DNA from: a bacterium
GTDB taxonomy: Bacteria > Zixibacteria > MSB-5A5 > WJJR01
Assembly: GCA_021813505.1 (NCBI GenBank)
Contig: JAKAKI010000041.1
Location: 33,074-97,073 of the forward strand
Length of the DNA: 64,000 nt
Reading direction: 5' to 3'
Below, piece by piece: positions 19,301 to 27,400 of this stretch. Made by a program: the position numbers and the translations under genes. The notes below the pieces were generated by a model. The model was not told the DNA's origin, searched no databases, and was given only the letters and a program-made list of their open reading frames with translations. Each line of letters begins with the position of its first letter. The first letter of the stretch is position 1.

Positions 19301-20856
19301 TCTTCGCCGTGGACGCGGATGCAGATCTCTTGTGGTGCACAGAGGTACACCGTGGTGTCGCCCGAGTGGTCACCCGAAAGAGTCAGCCGCGGAGGACGAT
19401 TCTGGCAGATCGGGAATGCATGATGCCCCGTGGGCGCGTTCGATGGGCTGGCCACCGTTTGCTCGCCGTCCGAAGCCGTGATATAATACTGAATACTGTC
19501 CCCGGTGATCAGAAGCTGGCTCGATGGCACCGAAGCGCAAAAGAGGCTGTCCGTGCGCGCCATCGTCACCGACGTGTAAGAAACGGAATTGGAATTTCGG
19601 TAAAAGAGGTTCACTGTCAGCCCGCTGCCGGGCGTGTCGCGGTCGGTTACATAAGCGCAAAGCGGGACCGTTGTTCCCCAGTTCACGCATGTGGAATCGA
19701 GCGCGATCGTTGCCGGAGTCCGCGTGATCACCGGCGGCGCTTTCTCGCAATAGCTCCCGGTATCGCACGGCGTGCAACTGCCGTCGCCGTTCCTGTGGCA
19801 CACGATCAAATCGTGGCAGCCGCCGTTTTGCAGCGTGTCGGAGCTGTTGTAGCAAATCAGATAGCGGCTGCACAGCCGGGTCTTGATCGCGTCGTAGATC
19901 GAATCCAGGGACGTGCCGGTCGGCGCGTGGTAGTGTGCTCCGCCGGTTGCGTTGGACAATCTGATCAGGTACGTGGGATCGAAGTTGTTGCCCAGGGAGA
20001 TGTTGTAAATCGGAATGCCCGCGCCGAGAGCAAGATTCACGATCAACGTCGAGTCGTCTGCGAATCCATCGTTGAGGCCGTCGGGAGTTCCACGGCCACC
20101 GCAGTTCTTGCTGTTATTTTCCATTCCGTCCGTCAGTGCAATGACCGCCTTGCTGCCGAACTCCGTCGTGGACAGGCTTGCGCCTCTCCAAACGCCATCG
20201 AAATAAGCGGTGCGTCCTCCCGACGTCAGGGCGTTGATGGAATTGATCAGCAGCGTTGTGTCACTGGTGAAGTTGCGAACCACCGTGTAGCAGTCCGAGA
20301 ACTTTACCACGGCGGTGCGATCGTACATGCTCATCTGCCGCACGAACCGAATGGCGGCGTTCTTGGCAGCCGTCAACTTGCCCCCATTGGCCATGCTGCC
20401 GGACACATCGATGACCAGGCAGGTCGCGGTGTGGCATGAGTCGCCTGACAATTGCTGCACGGTGAATGGCCCGACCGCCGCCCCGTCCTGCTTGACACAG
20501 AAACTGTCGGCCGTCAGTCCAGTCACCGGTATGCCGGAACTCGTGAGGACGTCCACGTACGTGCACATCTGTGGGAATCGGCTCGGATCAATCTGCCCCA
20601 GTGAGACCGAACTGACCAACCCGTCGGCGGACAGAATCGTGGCGCCGGACACGGGTGTGGCCATGCTCATCGCACTATTGATTGCCGCCGTGTCCAGTAT
20701 GTACTCATCGTCGCTTGGACCGGCAATCACGCCAGCACTGGCCAAAGTGACAAAGCTGAGCGTGAACAAAGCTACGGCAACTGCAGGAACCACTCGCCCC
20801 AGGCGCGTGTATTGCTGCAAACGCCGGCGGCTTGGTGTACTGGGCAGTCGTCTCAT
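10336..20856 (-). CDS. giant secreted protein: vWA, Ig/PKD-like repeats, cohesin, dockerin, YPNPFN tail
   Basis: About 3,506 residues. The signal peptide has a basic start and core VVPAVAVALFTLSFVTLASA. Next is a von Willebrand A domain (about 140-330) with the MIDAS motif DVSGSMA. Ig/cadherin-like Cys-containing domains lead into residues about 765-2825, with twenty 83-residue repeats (AGPDKVLTC ... GTYTLTVTDPANGC) and five 79-residue repeats (GDELTCDS). Each 83-residue unit carries two cysteines, probably a disulfide. A cohesin-like domain (about 3020-3190), dockerin-like calcium loops (DLNLDGVANSVADAVLF and DINDDGIVLTVADLVYL), and a C-terminal domain starting LLQNYPNPFNAGTVIQF and ending KKMILVK follow. 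This resembles a surface adhesin exported by a type IX-like route. The start at 20856 follows GAGGT and directly precedes the signal peptide; an open frame continues upstream to 21012 without support. Confidence 0.9.
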   Translation of the reverse strand: MRRLPSTPSRRRLQQYTRLGRVVPAVAVALFTLSFVTLASAGVIAGPSDDEYILDTAAINSAMSMATPVSGATILSADGLVSSVSLGQIDPSRFPQMCTYVDVLTSSGIPVTGLTADSFCVKQDGAAVGPFTVQQLSGDSCHTATCLVIDVSGSMANGGKLTAAKNAAIRFVRQMSMYDRTAVVKFSDCYTVVRNFTSDTTLLINSINALTSGGRTAYFDGVWRGASLSTTEFGSKAVIALTDGMENNSKNCGGRGTPDGLNDGFADDSTLIVNLALGAGIPIYNISLGNNFDPTYLIRLSNATGGAHYHAPTGTSLDSIYDAIKTRLCSRYLICYNSSDTLQNGGCHDLIVCHRNGDGSCTPCDTGSYCEKAPPVITRTPATIALDSTCVNWGTTVPLCAYVTDRDTPGSGLTVNLFYRNSNSVSYTSVTMARTDSLFCASVPSSQLLITGDSIQYYITASDGEQTVASPSNAPTGHHAFPICQNRPPRLTLSGDHSGDTTVYLCAPQEICIRVHGEDDDRDRLYLSKLSGAGYMPKLTCDSTFDSVRCFTPDTSGVYCFVFELDDDDYLNGVAEDDDDVDTVCVTVHLSSPPDVTGPADKSVFLCSLPATITVKPFVFSDPDNNILSKTTSKGTLSGDSVYYSATTSDPDTIIVTVTDSCGVIDKDTVIVTKTANSAPLIAFGNDTTVAQCIAAQICVTYALSDPDGLAGLVEALVSAPAGATIDILNNKICFTPAAAGSYTIIVKATDPCSADDYDTVAVTVDMTKPVLSCSGDELTCDSLEASATVTSTPSTGVSYLWSPAPASGQGTAVARYNAPGSKKVVVTFIATGCKDSCDAVITQNVTVPNANAGPDKVLTCAVTQINMSGSSATPGATFSWVASAGGNIVSGATTATPLVNAAGTYTLTVTDPANGCTATDAAIVTSNVAAPNANAGVDKVLTCAVTQVALSGSSTTPGATFAWVASAGGNIVSGAATATPLVDAAGTYTLTVTDPANGCTATDVALVTLNVTAPNADAGADKVLTCAVTQINLAGSSTTPGATFSWVASFGGNIVSGAATATPLVNAAGTYTVTVTDPANGCTATDVALVALNATAPNANAGADKVLTCAVTSINLSGSSTTPGATFSWVASAGGNIVSGAATAAPLVDAAGTYTLTVTDPANGCTATDIALVTLNVATPNAAAGPDKVLTCTVTSINLAGSSTTPGATYSWVATLGGNIVSGATTATPLVDAAGTYTLTVTDPANGCTATDVALVTLNATPPNANAGTDKVLTCSVTQVNLSGSSTTPGATFSWVASFGGNIVSGAATATPLVNAAGTYTLTVTDPANGCTATDVALVTLNVAAPNANAGPDKVLTCSVTQINLAGSSTTPGATFSWAATLGGNIVSGATTATPLIDAAGTYTLTVTDPANGCTATDVALVTLNVTPPNANAGPDKVLTCTVTQVNLAGSSTTPGATFSWAASGGGNIVSGATTATPLVDAVGTYTLTVTDPANGCTATDVALVTLNTTAPNADAGPDKVLTCAVTQINLSGSSTTPGATFSWVASLGGNIVSGASTATPLVDAAGTYTVTVTDPANGCTATDVALVTLSTTKPSLSCTGDELTCDSLLASATVTSTPSTGVTYFWYGSPVSGQGTANARFNSAGTKRVVVTITATGCSDSCDAVITTNTNNTHADAGPDKILTCTVTQVTLDGSSTTPGALFSWVASGGGNIVSGASTATPTVDAAGTYTLTVTNPANGCTISDVALVTQNIVKPNVSAGIDKILTCTVTQINLSGSSSTPGATFSWAASGGGNVVSGGTTATPLVNAAGTYVLTVTDPANGCTAADTALVSQNVAAPNADAGTDDVLTCTTTQVYLLGSSTTPYATFSWVASAGGNIVSGANTETPLVDAAGTYTLTVTDPSNGCTASDVALVTLNIAPPNVSAGADQIITCAAPQTTLGGSSTTPGATFSWAASAGGNIVSGGGTATPVVDAAGTYELTVTDPVNGCTAKDTALVTANLAAPNADAGTDKVLTCTVTQINLSGSSSTPGATFSWAASAGGNIVSGATTAAPLVNAAGTYTLTVTDPANGCTAADVALVTQNITPPNADAGSDKALNCSVTQINLSGSSTTVGATFSWVASLGGNIVSGSATATPLVDAPGTYTLTVTDPVNGCTATDVALVTEDVTKPVLNCSGDELTCDSLLASADVTSTPSTGVSYVWSPAPISGQGTAHARYDTPGTKWVIVTITATGCKDSCNAVITQNITKPLLSCAGDELTCDSLNATASVSSAPSTGISYAWSPAPLSGQGTAFARYDTPGNKKVVVTILATGCKDSCEAVITQNINNTNANAGPDKVLTCTITSLALDGSSTTPGAIYSWAASGGGNIVSGAGTATPLVNAAGTYTLTVKNPANGCTATDVAIVTQNITPPNADAGIDKVLTCSVTQINLSGSSATPGATFSWAASAGGHIVSGATTATPLVDAAGTYTLTVTDPANGCTATDVALVTQNIAAPNANAGPDKVLTCAAAQVTLAGSSTTPGATFSWVAFNGGHIVSGGMTATALVDAAGSYSIVVTDPTNGCIAVDTALVTQNVTVPNASAGGDKVLTCIVTQVTLDGSSSTAGATFNWVASGGGHIVSGGATATPLADAPGTYTLTVTDPVNGCVASDVTIVTQNIAKPALSCSGDEITCDSLMATASVASTPSTGVTYLWSPAPASGQGTAFARYNTPGNKTVFVTITATGCTDSCIAVINYNVNGANANAGPDKVLTCLITQVTLNGSSSTPGAQYSWAASGGGNIVSGGTTPTPVVNAGGTYTLTVKNPANGCTATDDAVVTVTPNSVPTISFGADINLMQCTQTRVCVPYSVSDPDGMNGLVESFVSGPPGATIDTAQNEMCFIPIGTGTYTLVGKVTDGCGISDYDTVNVIITCIQKPELTPPVLRFNYLCSGLDTTCVPLSIMVGPNDQICTITATGFPGVVSISPTQICVACDETTYDTVTIIVTACSGLADTVTSLVTGACSSCLVTVSVGGPDALAPVSQKSATQRATPAGTIPALSGQTVTMPIMIDGLSVDIGGFDLLLCYDPTALRLTGVNRGAAIAEWEYFTYRFGSTGNCGGPCPTGMIHLVALADLDNGPALHPSPASYRPVGSIADLTFVVTSDRNFIDQCIAINFCSFDCTDNIISSKTGDTAFVEIDGIEPACLSNPKPGFRPRPAVCFSGGTIGIIPPPDDRGDLNLDGVANSVADAVLFSRYFIEGIGVLSSDPALKAVQILSTDINDDGIVLTVADLVYLIRIITGDAQPFPAGGNPKLAPFAQKAEATVQISDHRALVSTNSLAEVGAALLTFRYSGLTPGTPALSAAASQMVLTSKATNGELRVLLAPATSVKGARIAAGVNEILSIPVTGEGTIELTDIQMSDAQGALLSTSVDRGIPGEYTLLQNYPNPFNAGTVIQFSLKEQTDWKLSVYNITGQTVRTFAGNGQGSVQVAWDGADQSGQPLASGVYFYRLEAKAFTATKKMILVK
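12386..18556 (-). repeat. intragenic 249-bp and ~238-bp repeat array
   Basis: Inside the giant gene, twenty copies of a 249-bp unit and five of a roughly 238-bp unit lie in tandem. Spacing of the GTGCAACC motif, for example 13409 to 13658, confirms 249 bp. The order is one B unit, nine A, B, six A, two B, four A, B, one A (read with the gene). Protein sequences are highly alike while third codon positions vary. Confidence 0.9.
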
Positions 20857-21037
20857 GGAACTTACCTCGGTGAGGTCTGAGTCCCCGGTCGCATCGATCG
20901 GGGTCATGGTGATGGGGCGAAAATTCGTGAAAAAGCCAATGAAAAACGATAGAGTACCACCGGTACTCCGCAGGGAGCGGGGGCGAGGTTCCATCATGTC
21001 AACGCGTCTCACAAGTTACAGGGTTGAAACTCCTGAT

Positions 21038-21052
21038 TGAAAATCATTTTCA
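21038..21052. promoter_or_regulatory. Fur-box-like perfect palindrome
   Basis: TGAAAATCATTTTCA is a perfect 7-1-7 palindrome. The classical Fur 7-1-7 motif is TGATAATNATTATCA, differing at one symmetric position per half. It lies 181 bp upstream of the chosen start of the giant vWA protein, in the 611-bp gap 20857-21467. That gap otherwise shows only the terminator at 21403. Binding by a Fur-family protein is inferred. Confidence 0.4.
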
Positions 21053-21402
21053 TTTTCCAGACACGGGATATTGCGTACGATGCCACCTCAATCAGTATCA
21101 ACGTTCCGTGCGACCGCGTCATCCTGACGCAATCATCCATCCCTGGTATGGATTGGCAGACTGCCGTCAGTCTGCTTGTCTGTTACTCAAGTCCGTGGTG
21201 CAAAATGCGAGTAAAGAAATCCTTCGCTGTTTCGACCGGCCACTCCTGCTCGGTCACCAATAATAAACCCAGCCCCAAAAATCTGTCAAGGGCTTTTCCT
21301 GCAAGAGTTTGACGTTTGTGTGACATTTCCTGCAGATCACTGGCGCGAAACTGTGCAAGCGGGCGACTCCCTCAGGGTCATTAGCCGACCTCTAATCACA
21401 AG

Positions 21403-21434
21403 AAAAAGGCGCCGGTCCCAGAAGGTCCGGCGCC
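21403..21434 (-). terminator. rho-independent terminator of second giant gene
   Basis: On the minus strand GGCGCCGGACC pairs with GGGACCGGCGCC (an 11-bp GC-rich stem with a short loop) and TTTTTCTT follows. It starts 33 bp after the stop codon of the 2,132-residue protein gene. Confidence 0.88.
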
Positions 21435-21467
21435 ATCGACTGATCGATTTGCTTGAATGACAAGGAG

Positions 21468-24400
21468 TTATTTCATGAGCACCATCTTCTTGGTTGCCGT
21501 GAAGTCACCGGCTCTCAAACGCGCGAAGTACATTCCCGACGCCAGGTCGTATCCCTCGTCGGTTTTGGCATTCCACTCGACCGTTACGATTCCGGCCTCG
21601 TTTTCGCCCGAGAAACTTCTGACCGGCTGGCCCAGTACATTATAGATTGTCAGGTCCCACTTCGATGCCGTGCCCAAACTGAACCGGAGCTGCGTCGTGG
21701 CGTTGAACGGATTCGGGTAGTTCTGCTCCAGACCGAAGTTGCGCGGAACACCGCTGCCGCTGGCGGCCATTTCCAAACCGACCAGATCACCGTGCGATGT
21801 TGCCGCCTGGGCGTCCTCAATTGTCCATTCGCCGCCGCCGTCCATCCGTACCGTGAACAACAGGTGCGGGCCACTCGCCAGTTTCATGCCTGGGTTTCTG
21901 GCGACGAGAAGGGCGCGCAACTCTCCGTTCTCGATACTCTGGAAAGGCGTCAGACCGCCCAGGTCGGAGGACCACTCGATCGCCCCGAGAGTTCCTGCGT
22001 TGGCTTTGATTCGTACAAAGACACCGCCCAGTTCGGCATCAGAGGTCACCCAGATTCCCAGCTTCCCAGCCTCGCGCTCGGCACGTATCGACGCTTGATG
22101 TTCCGGCGTAGCTACGGCCTTCGGGCCGCCCGGACATCCCTGCATGATGGCATCATTATTCATGACGCGGATCATGAAGACCAGGTCTGACAGCGACAAT
22201 ACCAGTCCGTCGCAATTGACGTCCGTGGCCAGGATCTGATTCTCTTTGTAGATCGGGTCGAAGACCTTGGTGCCGTAGATAAAGTAGTTGCTGAACAAGA
22301 CCACGTCGGCCACCGAGTTCGCGATTCCGTCCAGGTTGACGTCGCCACGATCATCGGGCGGCGGGACAATGCAAATACTGCCATCACAGAACTGAATTCG
22401 CTTCAGCGGGACATTCTTCGGACTGTTGAAGCATGAGTCCGCCACTCCGGTGAACGAGGTGTAGAGGGTGTCACCACTCCGGTTGGAGATGACGTTATCA
22501 CCGCAGGCATCCGAGCAGAATCGAATATAGCCGCACTGATTGATAAAGAGCCGGTCGGCGGTCACATAGAACGTGATCGCGATCATCGGCCCCTTGGGCA
22601 GGTAGGCGCTCTCCGAAGGATGCGGCGAACCGTTATTCATGTCGGCGATCCCAATGAGTCGCAGGCTTCCCGCGCCGCAGGGGTTGCAGCCGGTCGAGGC
22701 GCCCGTGCGGTAGGTGAAGTATTCCCACTGCGACAGCGCCGTGTCGGCGGCGGCCGCGGAGAATTTGAGGACGGTCGGGTCGTAACATATCAGGAAGTTG
22801 TATCCGCCCATTTCCATCACGCGATAGCCGCGGATCTTCACAGTCGCGTTTCGTCCGCTCAGCGAATAGATCGTGTCGATACAGACCTGGAAGAGCGAAT
22901 CCGGCGGCTCGATTCTCACGCAGATCGTCGCCGTGTCACGTGCCGAAAGTCCGCACGAGTCGCTCGTGGCGAAGATGAAACGGTAGCAGCCCGTCGTATC
23001 CGCCAGAAAACAATGCGTCGCGTTGATCGGGGAATGGCTGACCTGGCGCGCAAACTCTCCGGCTCCTTCGATCATCTGCAGGTCGAATAACTGGCCTGCG
23101 TTGGGATCACTGGCCGGGACCGCAAAGCAAATCTGCGTCGGCCTCAGGTAGAGCGCCGTGCTCGGCAACCCGTTGATCGAGACTGTCGGGGGCGCGTTCA
23201 TGCCGACCAGAACACACATCGTCTTTGAGGCCGTCGCCCCGCACGAGTCTTCGGCGGTGATCTGGAAACAGTAATTGCCTGCTGAATTCGCCGTGAAACA
23301 GATGATCCCGGTCAACGGATCGATCGTCCCGTCACCGGCACTGAGATACACGCGCTTCATGTTCCCATCAGGATCCGATGTCGACACGCCGCCCACACAA
23401 ACTGTGCCGGGGCTGCAGGCCGTGACCGACTTCGTGGGTGGGGCCGTAACGACGGGTGTGCGATTGAATCGCGCCGTGACATTGACTGTGTCACGTGCGG
23501 TCAGACCGCAGGAGTCCGTCGCCACGATGATGATGCGATACACACCACCTGTGTCGGCGTAGAAGCAGACACTTGTGTCCGCAATATTGAACGTGCCGCC
23601 CGACAGCACGGACGCGGTCCACTTCGGACGGTCGTCAGTGATGTTCACTTTGAAGCAGATCGAACCCAGGCCGCAAACATTCTGCGTGAAATCCGGAGGA
23701 GCTTTCACGACGGGCGGTGAGTTGATATCAAAGGTCACACAAATGCTGGCCGTGTCGGCGAAACAGCAGGGGTCGCGGACGATCAACCGCACACAATCCG
23801 TCCCGCTGGTGGCCCGGGATACGCAAAGCATCCCGTTGCGAATCACCCCGTGGTCCGTGGAGACGACCATGGAGTCGCCATCCGGATCACTGATCTGGAA
23901 CGGCACGCACACCGTCTCCGGCGCGCATTGCGTGAAATTCGCGGCGGGGGAGATCGTAATCGACGGCGCCCGGTTCATCCTGATTGTGACCCGGAATGTG
24001 TCGGTCACGGCGTCGCCGCAGGCATCCTGGGCGTGGAACACCCACTGATAGTTGCCGGCCACGATCGGCGTGAAGCACAACGTCGAGCCATCCCAATTCG
24101 CATCCCCCAGGCTGGCCGGACCGCACGATATCAGATTGTAATCGGGATCGAAGCAGCTCGCCGGGAAACAGAGCTCCCTGGGGAAACACAGGAACAGCGT
24201 CGTGTCGTTCGGCACACGGATCTGCGGCGGCGTGTTGCGAATGATCTGAATCGCCAGATTGCAGGTGTCGGCGGCACCGCACGAATCGCGCACGATGAGT
24301 TGCGAGCCATAAAGGCCGCTGGTATCCACCGGCAGGCAGACTTTGAACAATCCCTTGAACGCCGGCGCCACCGTACCGTACGACACCGCTGCACTCATGA

Positions 24401-27400
24401 AGTTGCTGTCCGGGTCGGCGTAGGCGACAATCACGCAGATCGTCGTGTCATGGCAGATCCGGTAAACATCGGTCTGCGGACAAACGATGACCGGCGCATT
24501 GTTCACACGCGACCAGACGACCACGAAGGTCGTCTCGGAGCCGCACAAGTCCTGGGCCACCACACCGGTTACGTACATTCCCGGCCCCGACACCTGGAGA
24601 CAAAGCGTGGTGTCGGCCATGTGCACCACGCCGCCATTCAGGCCGGAAAGCGTGAGCGGCGGACAACTGCTCTCCGCGATTGAGAACTTGACACACACGT
24701 TCCCGCTGCCGCAGAATCGCGTCTTGATCGTATCGGGCGCAGTCGGGCGCGGTGTGGGATTCGGCGCGGTCTGCACGCAGAGCATCGCCGTGTCGGCTTT
24801 GCCGCACGGATCGGTGGCGATGATCCGGCCGCACGTCACCTGCTGCGCCGACGCGACCACACAGAACTGATGAGTGGCTGTCTTCACGATGCCGCCGATA
24901 TTCGTGATCACCAGCGGTTTCCCTTCGGGATCCGTCGCCGTGTAACTGACGCAGACCGTTTCCCGGTCGACGGCATTGAACTTGGCGCTGTCGGACAGCG
25001 TGATCATTGGGGCGACATTGTAGGCAACTGTGATATTTGCGGTATTCTGGTTTGTCAGGCCGCAAGCATCCGTCGCCACCAACGTGACCTTGTAGATGCC
25101 GGCTGTGTCCGGAGTAAAGCAGAAGGTGCTTCCGTTCGCGGTTCCGGCTTTCGAGCCGGTCGCCACACAAGTCGATAAGTTGTTGTTGGGATCGGTGCAG
25201 TTATAAGGAATGCAGATCTGCTGAGGACTGCACAGCGTCAGCACCGAATCCCGAATATTGGCCACTGGCGCCGAGTTGAGTGTCATCGTGAACGATGACG
25301 TGCAACTGGCTGTAGCACCGCAGGAATCAGACACGGTGACCGTCACGGACTGAGGACCGGTCTGGCTGATCACCATGCAAACCGAATCGGTGGAGCCTGC
25401 AACGGCCTGCCGGACAATCTGTGTCCCCGCCGCGTTGATGTTCACATTGAGATTCCCGCCATCGGCATCATTGATCGTGTAGCGAACACATACCTCCGTA
25501 CCCGCGCACACGGCGGTTGAGGCCGGTGGCGTGCAGGTTACCGATGGCGTGCTGTTCATGCTGACCGAGACTGTGGCCTGCGCGGTGTCGGAATAGCCGC
25601 AGTTGTCGCTCACCGTCAGTTTGGCCGTGTAATTCCCGGTCGCGGAAACCGCCAGGCCGACAGTCGAATCGGACAGGCGCAATGCCCCGGTGCCCACAAC
25701 CGCGTACTGCAGTGGCCGCCCCTCGGGGTTCACGACAGAGAACTTCACGCGCACCGTGTCCGCATGGCACAGCTTGACCGACATGTTGTTCATCATCAGC
25801 GTCGGCCCGACCGTTGCCACCGACGAGGCGTTGATTGTCGCCATCGCCGTGTCGGCGTAGCCGCAGTTGTCCGTGGCCATCAGCGTCACCGTGTACACTC
25901 CCGCTGTGGTCACAACCCGTCCGAGAGTTGAGTCGGAAAGCCGCAGGATACCTGTCCCGAGGACGGTCAATGTCAAAGGCCGCCCCTCGGGATTGGAAAT
26001 CGAGAACGGCACGCGGACCGTGTCGGGCTTGCACAGCGCCTCGGTTCTATCGGCCATGGTGATGACGGGCGGAGTGCTCCCGACGGATATAATAGAAATT
26101 GTGGCCTGGGCGGTATCGGCGTTGCCGCAACTGTCGGCGGCCACCAGCTTCACGGTGTAATTGCCGGCCGCCGTAATTGCCCGGCATATCGTCGAATCGG
26201 AAATTCGAATGGAACCGGCCCCAATCACTGACAACTGCAGCGGATGTCCCGAAGGATTCGAAATCGAAAACGGCACACAGACCGTGTCAGGACGGCACAG
26301 GCTCGTGGTCACACCGGTCATCTTCACATTCGGCGGGCTGCTCTCGCCAAAGCTGACCACCATGGTGTCCGTTCCCACCGCGCCACACATGTCAGACGCG
26401 CGGAAGACAACGTTGATGACCTCCTTGCCCGCTGGAGTATAGCACCATGTCTGTCCGTCATAGGTTCCGGAACAATTCCAGATGACGCAACTGGCGAGGT
26501 TTCCATCGGGATCATAGCAAGTAACCGGACCAAAACAGAAGGGGCCGATCTGGCAGACCTTCAACGTTTCGGGGGGGACCCCTTGAATTGACGGCGGCGT
26601 GTTAAACCGTGCCCGAATCTCCGTTACCGTTGTTTCGGGTCCGCACGAGTTGGACGCAATCAGCTTTACCTGGTATGTGCCGGGGGAATTCACCTTGTAG
26701 CACACGGTCTTGGTGTTGGCGTTGTACACGGCGGGCGCCACGGCGGAAACCGTGATCGGCGTCGTGCCGGTCGTCGAGATCGGCATACACAACCAGCCTG
26801 CCGCACACAGGGCGGTATCAATTACCGATCGCGCGATGATGTGCGCCGGTTGATTCACCGTCACTTTGAAGAAGACCCGGACCGAATCATTTCCGCCGCA
26901 TTGGTCGGTCGCCACCATGCTCACGTAAGAGCTGCTCGAACTGCTCACGTACAAGCAAAGCGTGGAGTCTTGCAGGCGGATGAACCCCGGCGATGACGCC
27001 TTCAATTGCGCTATGGGGCAACTGGCAATTATGTGGAATGGCACCGCAATTGTATCCGGATGGCAGACCACTACAGTGTCGTAGAGCTTTATCGAGATGT
27101 CGATGGTATTTGGTGTGAGCGAACTGGCCAGAGTGGGATCCGGGGCTGGGCCGGCTGACTTACTCGCAATCGGCGTGGCCAGTTCAGAAGTCAGGCTCGA
27201 CTTCGTCGCGATGCCTTTGGCGGCCAGTCCGGTCCCGTCAGACGTGGACGGAACGTGGACAATCGCTACCAAATCATTGAAATCCGCATCGCCCGATGCC
27301 ATATCCTCCCAGCAGAGCATGTACTCACCGGGCTCCGGCGACGGGAAGACTTTCAAATGAGACTGGTGGTCGCTGTTGAGTGCCTTGTCGGAGTACCACA

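Noticed and set aside
19309-20439. Plus-strand open frames opposite the giant repeat gene
   Set aside because: The repeated codons of the giant gene leave the opposite strand open; the predicted peptides only mirror the repeat.
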